Part shown: positions 34,982 to 42,649 of the stretch, in pieces
Position numbering within the stretch: the stretch's first letter is position 1
Layout of the letters: each line of letters starts with the position of its first letter
Source of the DNA: Desulfuromonadaceae bacterium
GTDB lineage: Bacteria > Desulfobacterota > Desulfuromonadia > Desulfuromonadales > UBA2294
Length of the DNA stretch: 42,649 nucleotides
Reading direction: 5' to 3'
NCBI GenBank assembly: GCA_024636225.1
Contig: JAGXHN010000031.1
Span: forward strand, 1 to 42,649
Translations under genes and position numbers: made by a program
The notes under the pieces: model-generated
What the model saw: the letters and a program-made list of their open reading frames with translations, nothing else
The model's database searches: none
Told to the model about the DNA's origin: nothing

Positions 34982-35371
34982 ATGAACAAATCGATTACAA
35001 TCGTTGTCTATCAACGCAATTTTTTACGGCCCGACTGGCGGCACGATCTTGACGTTGCCGCTATTAAATCACTTGCCGAAGAGTTAAACCAAGAGTTGAA
35101 GCCGTTTTGCTGGCAAGTCGGCTTTTGTCTCGATATTGAGCGATCTGTTGATGTGCGGGGGTACGGCGATCTGCTTAACGCCGTCCGTCTGCGTACCACC
35201 GGTTCAACGCACAGTAACCCCTGTCTTGGTCATGTGATCGGTGCCAGCACGTCATGTGACCCGCTTGCTGATATAAAACGGGGGATTAATCGAATTATTT
35301 TTGCCCCGGAGACCATAGAACCAGAATCTGCCTATAAAAAAGTCTGTCACAATTGCGGTTGTGGTTGTTAA
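34982..35371 (+). CDS. Unrecognised protein with C-terminal CHNCGCGC motif
   Basis: I do not recognise this 129-residue protein. It is soluble, with an N-terminal 'ITIVVYQRNFLRPDWRHDLD' and a middle stretch 'GYGDLLNAVRLRTTGSTHSN'. It ends in a dense cysteine cluster 'KKVCHNCGCGC' (four Cys within the last eight residues). Three further cysteines occur ('PFCWQVGFC', 'NPCLGH'), and 'STSCDP' makes another. Such a tail could bind a metal or a cofactor or act as a redox site; this is inference. The start ATG is preceded by 'AACTGCAGAGAAT', a weak site. The gap behind it (35372-35594) is AT-rich. Confidence 0.7.
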   Translation: MNKSITIVVYQRNFLRPDWRHDLDVAAIKSLAEELNQELKPFCWQVGFCLDIERSVDVRGYGDLLNAVRLRTTGSTHSNPCLGHVIGASTSCDPLADIKRGINRIIFAPETIEPESAYKKVCHNCGCGC

Positions 35372-35594
35372 GTTTGAAAATTTACAATGAAGCGGCACCC
35401 CCTTTTTTTAAACCCCCCTTTTATCTTATTGTATTGAATTCAAGAGAGGTTCTTAATCGTCATGACCTTTAATAATCTCTTTTTAGTTATTCATCTTTTT
35501 TTTAAATTATTGACGAAATAGTCTATCAATTTTTTTAAGACATGTTATTAGTAAACATAAATAACATCACAAACTGATAAAAGGAGTGAATGAT

Positions 35595-36029
35595 ATGTCC
35601 AGATTGTCTGAACTCGCAACAGAACTTGTCTCTGCTCACGCATCCACAACCCCTATGACAAAAGAGGAATTGATTCAGGAACTGCAGGATGTTTATAAAA
35701 CTCTTTTACAACTCGAAACACAAGGATCAGTCGAAGCCGAAGAAGAACAGTTACAGCCTGCTGAAGCTTTGACCATCACAAAAAGAAAAGCGTTTGGTAA
35801 AGATAAAATTTATTGCATGATCTGCGGAAAACCTTTCACGACTCTTAAGCGCCATCTTGCTGTCGCACACGAAATGAAACCGGGCGCCTATCGTAAAAAA
35901 TTCAGCATTCCAACCAGCACCCCGTTAACCTCCAAAAATTATTCCGAAAGTCGAAAACAGATGGCTCTCGATAAAGATCTCGGTGCAGGCCTGGCCAAGG
36001 CGAGAGCCGCCCGCAAGAAACAGGCTTGA
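35595..36029 (+). CDS. MucR/Ros-family zinc-finger regulator
   Basis: The 144-residue protein has an acidic helical N-terminal half (oligomerisation in MucR) and a prokaryotic zinc finger 'CMICGKPFTTLKRHLAVAH'. Its ligands Cys74, Cys77, His87 and His92 are spaced C-x2-C-x9-H-x4-H, as in MucR. The finger is followed by 'MKPGAYRKKF', the known DNA-contact tail. MucR proteins bind AT-rich DNA and repress exopolysaccharide and other genes. ATG 35595 has AAGGAG 8 bases upstream. The AT-rich leader (35372-35594) could be an auto-regulatory target; not shown. Confidence 0.9.
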   Translation: MSRLSELATELVSAHASTTPMTKEELIQELQDVYKTLLQLETQGSVEAEEEQLQPAEALTITKRKAFGKDKIYCMICGKPFTTLKRHLAVAHEMKPGAYRKKFSIPTSTPLTSKNYSESRKQMALDKDLGAGLAKARAARKKQA

Positions 36030-36057
36030 AGCCGTCAATAAAAAGCAATGAGGATTT

Positions 36058-36444
36058 ATGACCCACAAAGAAGGTAATCCAGTTTTTCATGTTGACGCAG
36101 GAGCAGGGATCTACCTGATCAGTGCCCATGGTCAGCGGATCGGGAACGATTTGCATGTTGTCATGACCGGTGGCGAACAGCCCCATGTCGGCGCTGTTGC
36201 GGTCGGATCTCAATCTGCGGATGAGCCGGATGGGGTTCATGTTGCCTTGATAACGGTCCCCGGACATAAAGAAGATGTTATGGTCGAAAAGGCCGCCCGG
36301 CGGCTGGCCCGGCAGCTCGGTATTACTGTTCTGGTGGCAGCCGGGATGCACTGGGATGAGATCGATAAGAAAGGGATTGCGCAGGTGCTCGAATACGCCG
36401 ATCATCTGACGGAAAAGATACTGCATGAGGTTCGCGGGGATTGA
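36058..36444 (+). CDS. LpdD-like (prenylated-flavin chaperone family) small protein, tentative
   Basis: The 128-residue protein reads 'GNDLHVVMTGGEQPHVGAVA' and 'ITVPGHKEDVMVEKAARRLA', then 'LGITVLVAAGMHWDEI'. This resembles the LpdD/gallate decarboxylase subunit D group, small proteins thought to help mature UbiD-type decarboxylases with prenylated FMN. No UbiD or UbiX homologue is adjacent, so the role here is open. The link is by memory of the motif and is moderate. It lies 28 bases downstream of mucR and may share its transcript. Confidence 0.55.
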   Translation: MTHKEGNPVFHVDAGAGIYLISAHGQRIGNDLHVVMTGGEQPHVGAVAVGSQSADEPDGVHVALITVPGHKEDVMVEKAARRLARQLGITVLVAAGMHWDEIDKKGIAQVLEYADHLTEKILHEVRGD

Positions 36445-36458
36445 CCCTTTATTCTGGG

Positions 36459-36494
36459 ATAAAAAAAGAGTTCTAAGGGGTTGCCTTAGAACTC
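36459..36494 (-). terminator. Terminator of the gap-pgk-tpiA-secG-tRNA transcript
   Basis: GAGTTCTAAGG pairs with CCTTAGAACTC across the 5-base loop GGTTG. On the - strand it is followed by TTTTTTT (36461-36467 read in reverse). It can also weakly stop + strand transcription from the LpdD-like gene (TTGATC after the stem). Confidence 0.85.
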
Positions 36495-36555
36495 TTGATC
36501 ATTTGTATCAACTGTGAGGGGATCTGGCTCAGTTGATACTGTCTGCTTTTTTAAT

Positions 36556-36642
36556 TGGTGCCGAAGGCGAGACTCGAACTCGCACGTCCTTTCGAACACA
36601 CGCCCCTCAAGCGTGCGTGTCTACCAATTCCACCACTCCGGC
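36556..36642 (-). tRNA. tRNA-Leu, anticodon GAG
   Basis: 87 bases on the - strand fold as a class II tRNA. The acceptor is GCCGGAG with CTTCGGC, and the D-arm has GGAATTGGTAGAC. The anticodon stem is CACGC/GCGTG with loop TTGAGGG, giving GAG (decodes CUC/CUU). A long variable arm is present (GTTC-GAAA-GGAC), with T-arm GCGAG/CTCGC. The discriminator A and CCA end are encoded. It lies downstream of secG and upstream of the terminator, so it is processed from the end of the operon transcript or has its own promoter. Confidence 0.96.
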
Positions 36643-36704
36643 AAAGGGAAAATATATATACTGATTCGTTCTCTGTGTGTCAATAGAGAAAACGGTTTTT
36701 CGTC

Positions 36705-37055
36705 TTATTTGTCTGCTTTATCTGTTGCCGGCGCCGAAGGTGCCGTCGGAGCAGGGAGAGCGTCCGAGGTCGGTGCGGCGGGTTGAGCCGTCTGAATTTT
36801 TTCCGGCATAATACTCGCAGAACCAGGCTGTCCGTAGAAATAGGCGAGCGTAAGACTGGTCAACATGAAAATGATGGCGGCACTGACTGTAACCCTGTGC
36901 ATGAAGTTTTTGCCGCCGCCTGCACCGAAAACGGTCTGGCTCGAACCGGCACCAAATGAGGCACCAATCTGGGCGCCTTTTCCAGCCTGCAGTAATACGA
37001 TAATAATCAGGGCAATAGAGACTGTTACATGAAGAATAACCAGCAATGTATCCAT
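36705..37055 (-). CDS. secG: Preprotein translocase subunit SecG
   Basis: The 116-residue protein has two membrane segments: about residues 4-23 ('LLVILHVTVSIALIIIVLLQ') and 53-75 ('HRVTVSAAIIFMLTSLTLAY'). Between them is the SecG loop 'GKGAQIGASFGAGSSQTVFG'. A Pro/Ala-rich cytosolic or periplasmic tail ends the protein. SecG assists SecYE-SecA export. It follows tpiA by 80 bases, the common tpiA-secG order. Confidence 0.95.
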   Translation of the reverse strand: MDTLLVILHVTVSIALIIIVLLQAGKGAQIGASFGAGSSQTVFGAGGGKNFMHRVTVSAAIIFMLTSLTLAYFYGQPGSASIMPEKIQTAQPAAPTSDALPAPTAPSAPATDKADK

Positions 37056-37135
37056 CTTTTAATGTCACTCCTGTTCGGCAAATTTAAACAAGCGCGAACA
37101 CTATCACAGTTCATCTTAAAGGCAAAGTAAAAAAG

Positions 37136-37888
37136 CTATTGAAATCGGATGATTCGCTCGAACTCCCCGGCTTTGAGGCTCGCTCCTCCGACCAGGGCTC
37201 CGTCGATATCGCTCTGCGCCATCAGGCCATCGATATTGTCCGGTTTAACACTCCCGCCGTAGATAATCCGCGTTGCCAGGGCAGTCGGTTGGTCGATCGT
37301 CCCTTGCAGAAGTCCACGAAGAAAAGAGTGGACTTCTTGTGCTTCGTCGCTGCTGGCGGTTTTACCGGTTCCAATGGCCCAGACCGGCTCGTAGGCGATC
37401 ACCACCTTTTGCATCTGTTCTGCCGTCAACCCGGTCAAGCCCGCCTGCAGTTGTGTGGTCAGAACGTCAAACATCAGCTCATCTTCTCTCTCCTGCAAGG
37501 TTTCGCCGATACAGAGAATCGCCGTTAATCCGGCCTTTAAGGCCGCCTTCATTTTGCGATTGATGAAATTATCCGGTTCGTTAAAGAGCTGACGTCGCTC
37601 GGAATGACCGATAATCACCGTCTGGCAACCGACATCTTTAAGGAGCTCCGCGGAGATCTCACCGGTGAAAGCACCGCACGCTTCCGGGTAGCAGTTCTGG
37701 GCTCCGAGGGTGATGTTGCTCCCTTGCAGCAGGTCAGCGATTCTGCTGAGTGCTGTAAATGGAGGAGCGATCATGATCTCGATTGACTCGATATCAGCCA
37801 CGGCGTTTTTTAATTCCGAAACCAGTTCGGTGGCTTCAGCAACTGTTTTGTTCAGCTTCCAGTTGCCAGCGATCAACGGTTTTCGCAT
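37136..37888 (-). CDS. tpiA: Triosephosphate isomerase
   Basis: This enzyme interconverts DHAP and glyceraldehyde-3-P. The 250-residue TIM barrel has 'GNWKLNKT' (Asn9, Lys11), the catalytic His95 in 'IIGHSERRQ', Glu167 in 'AYEPVWAIGTG' and the phosphate loop 'YGGSVKPDN'. All active-site residues are present. GAAGGAGAAC lies before the ATG. Part of the gap-pgk-tpiA glycolysis run. Confidence 0.97.
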   Translation of the reverse strand: MRKPLIAGNWKLNKTVAEATELVSELKNAVADIESIEIMIAPPFTALSRIADLLQGSNITLGAQNCYPEACGAFTGEISAELLKDVGCQTVIIGHSERRQLFNEPDNFINRKMKAALKAGLTAILCIGETLQEREDELMFDVLTTQLQAGLTGLTAEQMQKVVIAYEPVWAIGTGKTASSDEAQEVHSFLRGLLQGTIDQPTALATRIIYGGSVKPDNIDGLMAQSDIDGALVGGASLKAGEFERIIRFQ

Positions 37889-37916
37889 AGGTTCTCCTTC
37901 GTTAGAACAATCAATT

Positions 37917-39107
37917 TCAGCAATCGGTCAATGCAGCAACACCGGGGAGAATCTTCCCTTCGAGCAGCTCAAGGGAGGCACCACCGCCGGTTGAAATATG
38001 AGTCATTTCGCCAGCGAGACCGCTGCGGTTCACCGCTGCCACCGAATCGCCACCACCGACAATCGATAACGCCGCAGAGTTGGCGAGTGCTTCGGCCACG
38101 CTGAATGTCCCTTTGGCAAAAGATGGAAATTCAAAGACACCCATCGGCCCGTTCCAGACGACGGTTTTTGCCGTGGCGATGGTGTCGCTGAACAGTTTGA
38201 TCGATTCAGGGCCGATATCGAGACAGAGACGCTCCGCCGGAATCTGCTCGCTGTTGCAGACGATAAACGGAGCGTCGGCAGCAAAGGAGGTTGCGGCGAG
38301 GTGATCGACCGGCAGCATAATCGTAACACCCTGCGACTCGGCCCGTTTCAACAGTTGCCCAGCCAGTTCAATCCGGTCGGCTTCAACCAGCGATCGACCG
38401 ACTTCAAACCCCTGTGCCTTGATGAAGGTATAAGCCATACCGCCGCCGATAATCAGGGTGTCGACCTTGTCGAGCAGATTTTCGATGACCAGAATCTTGT
38501 CACTCACTTTGGCGCCGCCAAGGATGGCGACAAACGGTCTCTCAGGGTGAGCCAGTGCTCCGACCAGATAGCGCAGCTCTTCTTGCATCAGAAAGCCGCA
38601 GGCCGCCTGCTTGAGAAGCCTTGGAACCCCTTCGGTAGACGCATGGGCCCGATGGGCGGTGCCGAAAGCGTCATTAATATAGAGATCAGCCAGGTCGGCC
38701 AGCTGTCGACTGAAGGCCGGGTCATTTTTCGTCTCACCGGGATGAAAACGGACATTTTCCAGGAGCAGAACATCACCGTCATGCATCGCCGCAACCATCT
38801 GTTTGACCTCGTCCCCCACGCAGTCCGGCGCCATGCGAACCGTCTGGCCGAGCAGGTTGCTCAAGTAAGGAGCGACCGGCGCAAGGCTGAATTCCGCATC
38901 GGGGATCCCTTTGGGACGACCGAGATGCGAGGCGAGAATCAGGCGACCACCGGCGGCAATAATATGTTTGATGGTTGGGAGCGCCGCGACAATGCGAGTG
39001 TCGTCACTGATCGTTCCGGTCGCGTCGAGGGGAACATTGAAATCGACCCGGCAGAAGACCCGTTTCCCTTGCAGATGAAGATCGTTGATGGTCAGCTTGT
39101 TCTGCAT
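37917..39107 (-). CDS. pgk: Phosphoglycerate kinase
   Basis: This enzyme transfers phosphate between 1,3-bisphosphoglycerate and ADP. The 396-residue protein shows '[20 protein letters not shown]' at the N-terminus and '[10 protein letters not shown]'. The hinge region and '[16 protein letters not shown]' follow, and the nucleotide site is '[10 protein letters not shown]' and '[13 protein letters not shown]'. Standard length. The 28-base gap to tpiA suggests co-transcription. A terminator-like hairpin lies between gap and pgk. Confidence 0.97.
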   Translation of the reverse strand: MQNKLTINDLHLQGKRVFCRVDFNVPLDATGTISDDTRIVAALPTIKHIIAAGGRLILASHLGRPKGIPDAEFSLAPVAPYLSNLLGQTVRMAPDCVGDEVKQMVAAMHDGDVLLLENVRFHPGETKNDPAFSRQLADLADLYINDAFGTAHRAHASTEGVPRLLKQAACGFLMQEELRYLVGALAHPERPFVAILGGAKVSDKILVIENLLDKVDTLIIGGGMAYTFIKAQGFEVGRSLVEADRIELAGQLLKRAESQGVTIMLPVDHLAATSFAADAPFIVCNSEQIPAERLCLDIGPESIKLFSDTIATAKTVVWNGPMGVFEFPSFAKGTFSVAEALANSAALSIVGGGDSVAAVNRSGLAGEMTHISTGGGASLELLEGKILPGVAALTDC

Positions 39108-39140
39108 TAAATTGATTCTCCGTAATTGATTGATGGCAAA

Positions 39141-39178
39141 GAAAAAACGGGGAAAGGTTTTCAGCTTTCTTTCCCCGT
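39141..39178 (-). terminator. Hairpin terminator/attenuator between gap and pgk
   Basis: ACGGGGAAAG pairs with CTTTCCCCGT (10 bp, 12-base loop). On the - strand it is followed by a run of T (the A-run 39142-39147). It ends the gap transcript, at least partly; pgk must then come from readthrough or its own promoter. Confidence 0.8.
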
Positions 39179-39204
39179 CTCTTTTATGGAATACAACTGT
39201 CGAC

Positions 39205-40206
39205 TTACTCAGAGGTTATATAATGAACCAGATCGCAGATCCGGCTGGAGTAGCCCCATTCGTTGTCGTACCAGGCGAGAACTTTGACCAGATCGCCGCT
39301 ATTGACGGTTGTCGACAATGCATCGACCGTTGCAGAGGCGGGACAGCCGTTGTAATCGACGGAGACCAGTGGCTTTTCGGAATAATCGAGAATGCCGAGC
39401 ATCGCCCCTTCGGAGGCGGCTTTCAACGCCGCGTTCACCTCTTCGACTGTGGTTTTTTTCTCGGTCTGAACAACCAGGTCGATCAGCGACACATTCGGGG
39501 TCGGCACACGGATCGCCATGCCGTCGAGTCGCCCCTCCAGTTCGGGGATAACAAGAGAGAGAGCCTTGGCCGCACCGGTGGTGGTCGGAATCATCGAGAG
39601 GTTGGCAGCCCGGGCGCGTCGCAGGTCTTTGTGTGGCAGGTCGAGGATATTCTGGTCATTGGTGTAGGAATGGACGGTGGTCATCATCCCTCTGATGATG
39701 CCGAATTTATTCAGCAGTACCTTGGCAACGGGCGCCAGACAGTTGGTCGTGCACGATGCGTTTGAGATAATCTGATGTTGCGTCGCATCGTACGCTGCTT
39801 CATTGACCCCCATGCAGATGGTCAGGTCGGAATTCGACCCCGGAGCGCTGATTACCACTTTTCTGGCCCCGGCGGCAAGATGTTTGGCCGCGTCATCTCT
39901 TTTGGTGAAAAGCCCGGTCGCTTCAATCGCCAGATCAACCCCGAGTTTTTTCCACGGCAGTTCGGCCGGATTGCGCTCCTTGCAGACCAGGATTTTACGG
40001 TCACCGACAATCAGGTATTCGCCTTGGGCCGAAACCGGCTCGGCAAAGGTCCCGTGAACGGAATCGTATTTGAACAGATGGGCGAGAGTGGCGGCATCTG
40101 CCAGGTCGTTAATTGCAACGAGCTCGAATCGCTCATTTTGCAAAGCAACCCGCATCACGTTGCGACCGATTCTACCGAATCCATTGATGGCGACTTTTGC
40201 AGACAT
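39205..40206 (-). CDS. gap: Glyceraldehyde-3-phosphate dehydrogenase
   Basis: The 333-residue protein has the NAD fold 'INGFGRIGRNVMR' (8-20) and 'AINDLADA', where Asp34 points to NAD rather than NADP. The catalytic Cys152 is in 'SNASCTTNCLAPV', and 'WYDNEWGYSSRICDL' lies near the end. It starts at 40206 with TGGAGGAAC before the ATG. First gene of the - strand glycolysis run; no clear promoter could be chosen in 40207-40300. Confidence 0.97.
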   Translation of the reverse strand: MSAKVAINGFGRIGRNVMRVALQNERFELVAINDLADAATLAHLFKYDSVHGTFAEPVSAQGEYLIVGDRKILVCKERNPAELPWKKLGVDLAIEATGLFTKRDDAAKHLAAGARKVVISAPGSNSDLTICMGVNEAAYDATQHQIISNASCTTNCLAPVAKVLLNKFGIIRGMMTTVHSYTNDQNILDLPHKDLRRARAANLSMIPTTTGAAKALSLVIPELEGRLDGMAIRVPTPNVSLIDLVVQTEKKTTVEEVNAALKAASEGAMLGILDYSEKPLVSVDYNGCPASATVDALSTTVNSGDLVKVLAWYDNEWGYSSRICDLVHYITSE

Positions 40207-40399
40207 TGAGTTCCTCCAGAGGGTGTATAAAAATGCATCTGATTTAAAACGCTGTCACACCTTATAGAAAGGGTAAAGCAAATAATATCGGATGAGTTAG
40301 AAGGCGTCAACATCGAAGAGAAGAAATATTTCAAGGAGAAGAGGGGTGGCGGGTTGTTGACTCTTCCTCATCTAAAGACTCTATTTGTCCGGTTTTTCC

Positions 40400-40429
40400 T
40401 TGCGGCAACCGCTCTACCTGCGGTATATA
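40400..40429 (+). promoter_or_regulatory. Candidate promoter of the WalJ-like gene
   Basis: TTGCGG and TATATA are 18 bases apart, 33 bases before the TTG start. It lies in the divergent gap (40207-40461) with gap, which otherwise shows nothing clear. Motif match only. Confidence 0.4.
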
Positions 40430-40461
40430 TTCTGCGCCTTTGAAGGGATAGGAGTCTGTCG

Positions 40462-41232
40462 TTGCGGGTCAGTTTATTAGCGAGCGGAAGCAAGGGGAAT
40501 TCTCTCTTTATCAAGAGCGGCGAGAGCCGTATTCTGGTCGATGCCGGTCTCTCCGGTCGTGAGATCGCAAACCGCCTTGCCCAGATCGGTGAAGATGTCG
40601 CCAAGCTCGATGCCATTCTGGTCACTCACGAACATCGTGATCATGTTACGGCGATCGGTCCGCTGGCGCGTCGTTACAACCTCCCTGTCTATCTTCATCC
40701 CCGGACTCATGCGGCCCTGCCCGGTGCGGGGCGTCTCGATCAACTCAATGAATTTGAAGTGGCCGGACGCTTCTCCCTGCGCGATCTGGAGATTACGCCG
40801 TTTTCGATTACCCATGATGCCTCTGAACCGGTCGGTTTTATGCTCGATACACCGGAAGGGCGGATCGGCGTCGCCACCGATCTCGGGATTGCCACCCGAT
40901 TGGTTGTCGATCAACTCAAACAGTGCCGGGTTCTGATCCTTGAATCGAATCATGATGAAGAGATGCTGCGTGATGGTCCCTATCCCTGGCATCTGAAACA
41001 GCGCATTCGCGGCAATCACGGCCATCTGTCGAATACGGCCGCCGGTGAACTTCTCGATAATCTGCTCTGGGACGGGATGGAAGCGGTTTTTCTTGCTCAC
41101 TTGAGCGAAACCAATAACGACCCGCAGCTCGCGCAGCACTCTGCTCATACTGTCATCTGTCAGCAGAACCGCTGTGCGCCGCAACTGATTATCGGGAGTC
41201 AGGGACGAGCGAGTCGTTGTTTTGAAGTTTAA
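40462..41232 (+). CDS. MBL-fold metallohydrolase, YycJ/WalJ-like
   Basis: The 256-residue beta-lactamase-fold protein has the metal motif 'VTHEHRDHVTAIG' (His56, His58, Asp60, His61) and later 'ESNHDEEML' and 'FLAHLSETNNDP'. The N-terminus 'RVSLLASGSKGNSLFIKSGE' is that of the YycJ/WalJ group, implicated in DNA processing in Firmicutes. The start is TTG 40462 with AGGAG 7 bases upstream. It is probably monocistronic, since a repeat fills the gap to the next gene. Confidence 0.87.
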   Translation: MRVSLLASGSKGNSLFIKSGESRILVDAGLSGREIANRLAQIGEDVAKLDAILVTHEHRDHVTAIGPLARRYNLPVYLHPRTHAALPGAGRLDQLNEFEVAGRFSLRDLEITPFSITHDASEPVGFMLDTPEGRIGVATDLGIATRLVVDQLKQCRVLILESNHDEEMLRDGPYPWHLKQRIRGNHGHLSNTAAGELLDNLLWDGMEAVFLAHLSETNNDPQLAQHSAHTVICQQNRCAPQLIIGSQGRASRCFEV

Positions 41233-41280
41233 TATTCTGCGTACTGAACCGTTACTTATTACTCTAGCGGATAAAAAACT

Positions 41281-41357
41281 TGTCATCCCGAAAGTGCTTT
41301 TATCCGGGATCCATGGTTTTAAAAGCTGGATTCCCGATTACCCCCTCGGGAATGACA
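41281..41357. repeat. Dispersed palindromic repeat, copy 5
   Basis: Arms TGTCATCCCGAA and CTCGGGAATGACA; inner pair CCGGGATCCA and TGGATTCCCGA. It lies between the WalJ-like gene and purL. Its right flank (ACCCTTTTCGCAGG) resembles the flank of copy 1 (ACTCTTTTTGCAAAGG). Confidence 0.85.
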
Positions 41358-41490
41358 CCCTTTTCGCAGGTGCTGAATAGTTTATTACTTTTTTGCCAAC
41401 GTATTAAAATCATACGTAATGAACCGTTACTTTGTTTGCAGTTATCTGCAATTTTCACTTCTGGAATATTGAGATTTTAAGGAGTTTTAA

Positions 41491-42649
41491 ATGGCAAACC
41501 GAATATTGGTCGGCCTGAAGCAAGGTGTGATCGACGCCCGTGGTGAGCGGGTGAAGCGCCAGATCAGGGAACATCTCGGAATCGAGCTCGATTCGGTTCG
41601 GACTATCGATGTCTATACCGTCGATGCGCAGCTCACTCCCGCTGAGATCGTCGCGGCGGCGGCCGGTCCGTTCAGTGATCCGATCATTCAGGATTTTGTG
41701 GTCGATCAACCGCTGGCTGCCGCGTTCGATATGCTGATTGAGGTCGGTTTTCGTCCCGGTGTCACCGATAATGTCGGTCGTACGGCCCGGGAGGCGATAC
41801 AGTACCAGACCGGGCGCCTGTTTGCCGCCGGTGAAGCGGTCTACACCTCGGTGCAGTATTTACTGAATGGCCAGCTCGATCACGCTCTGGCCGAAAAGAT
41901 CGCGAGCGGATTTTTAGCCAACGGTCTGATTCAACGCTGGACGATCATGGATGCTGCCGCCTTCAAACAGGCAGGGGGGATTTTGGCGACCACGCCGAAA
42001 GTCGCGGTCGGGAGCCGGCCACAAGGGGCTCTGATCGATCTGGATGTGACTGATGAGGCGTTGCTGCAGATCAGCCGTAACGGCATGCTGGCCCTCACCC
42101 TGCAGGAGATGAAGACCATCGCCGCCCACATCCGTGATCCGGAAGTGATTGCGAAACGCAAACAGTACGGTCTCGGTGATAAACTGACCGACGCCGAGCT
42201 CGAAGCGCTCGCCCAGACCTGGAGTGAGCACTGCAAACACAAGATTTTTTCCGCCCGAATCGAATATGATGACGGCTCGGGGAATAAAGAGATTATCAAC
42301 TCCCTGTTCAAATCGTACATCATGCAGGCGACGGCTGATATTCGCGCCGCTCGCGGTGCCGATGACATCTGTCTGTCGGTCTTCAAGGATAACGCCGGGG
42401 TCGTCAAGTTCAACGATGACTGGAGTATGGTTTTCAAGGTCGAAACACACAATTCCCCGAGTGCGCTCGATCCATACGGCGGCGCTCTGACCGGCATCGT
42501 CGGCTGTAATCGTGATCCGTTCGGCACCGGCATGGGGGCACGACTGATCTTTAATACCGATGTCTTCTGCTTCGCTTCCCCTTTTTACGACCAACCGCTT
42601 CCGCCGCGTCTGCTCCATCCGCGCCGGATCTTTGAAGGGGTGGTCGAAG
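41491..42649 (+). CDS. purL: Phosphoribosylformylglycinamidine synthase, PurS-PurL fusion (partial)
   Basis: The open frame starts at ATG 41491 after AAGGAG and runs off the right edge (386 codons visible). The first ~80 residues look like a PurS domain ('RILVGLKQGVIDARGERVKR', 'FDMLIEVGFRPGVTDNVGRT'). The PurL catalytic half follows with 'TWSEHCKHKIFSARIE', the conserved active-site His-Cys-Lys-His block, and then 'VFKVETHNSPSALDPYGGAL' and 'DPFGTGMGARLIF'. It forms FGAM from FGAR, ATP and glutamine-derived ammonia. A PurS-PurL fusion without a fused glutaminase is expected to pair with a separate PurQ. Confidence 0.92.
   Translation, partial: MANRILVGLKQGVIDARGERVKRQIREHLGIELDSVRTIDVYTVDAQLTPAEIVAAAAGPFSDPIIQDFVVDQPLAAAFDMLIEVGFRPGVTDNVGRTAREAIQYQTGRLFAAGEAVYTSVQYLLNGQLDHALAEKIASGFLANGLIQRWTIMDAAAFKQAGGILATTPKVAVGSRPQGALIDLDVTDEALLQISRNGMLALTLQEMKTIAAHIRDPEVIAKRKQYGLGDKLTDAELEALAQTWSEHCKHKIFSARIEYDDGSGNKEIINSLFKSYIMQATADIRAARGADDICLSVFKDNAGVVKFNDDWSMVFKVETHNSPSALDPYGGALTGIVGCNRDPFGTGMGARLIFNTDVFCFASPFYDQPLPPRLLHPRRIFEGVVE

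Overview
The window looks like a chromosomal segment of a Desulfuromonadales-type bacterium (Geobacter/Desulfuromonas/Pelobacter relatives). This is judged from protein style, from the order yicC-gmk-rpoZ-spoT, from the rimP-nusA-ylxR-infB-rbfA-nrnA-truB-rpsO-pnp-dut cluster, from a PurS-PurL fusion and from a MucR-type zinc-finger regulator. It is an inference; the sequence contains no rRNA to confirm it.

Region 1 (1-14,660) is a surface polysaccharide (O-antigen or capsule) locus, all on the + strand. It holds three glycosyltransferases (a GT61-like fragment, a GT4-like enzyme and a GT10 fucosyltransferase). A complete GDP-mannose to GDP-L-fucose route follows (manB, manC, gmd, fcl). Next come a UDP-HexNAc 4-epimerase and a UDP-HexNAc 6-dehydrogenase of the TviC/TviB or WbpP/WbpO type, which would give a uronic amino sugar. 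The dTDP-L-rhamnose genes rfbB, rfbD, rfbA and rfbC close the locus. rfbB carries one in-frame amber codon. Two gaps, on either side of manB, are filled with dispersed palindromic repeats, and one of them holds three tandem composite units.

Region 2 (14,711-19,131) is yicC, gmk, rpoZ, a terminator, bifunctional spoT/rel, ridA and a bidirectional terminator facing rpmB (- strand).

Region 3 (19,556-33,739) is the translation and RNA-metabolism block. It runs holC, trmJ/lasT-like, an unknown gene and an RlmD/RumA-like methyltransferase. A leader terminator follows, then rimP, nusA, a YlxR-L7Ae fusion, infB, rbfA, nrnA-like, truB, rpsO, pnp, dut and a DUF493 gene. Many genes overlap by 1-8 bases, so translational coupling is likely.

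Region 4 (33,913-36,444) is a looser group: a YciO/Sua5-like protein, a secreted PDZ protein, an unrecognised protein with a cysteine-rich tail, a MucR-family regulator and an LpdD-like small protein.

Region 5 (36,459-40,206, - strand) is gap, pgk, tpiA, secG and tRNA-Leu(GAG), transcribed in that order and closed by a strong terminator.

Region 6 (40,462-42,649, + strand) is a YycJ/WalJ-like metallo-beta-lactamase-fold protein, another copy of the palindromic repeat, and the start of a PurS-PurL fusion that runs off the window. No phage, insertion sequence, CRISPR array or obvious defence system was seen. The most notable items are the repeat family, the amber-interrupted rfbB, the fucosylation gene set and a few uncharacterised small proteins.
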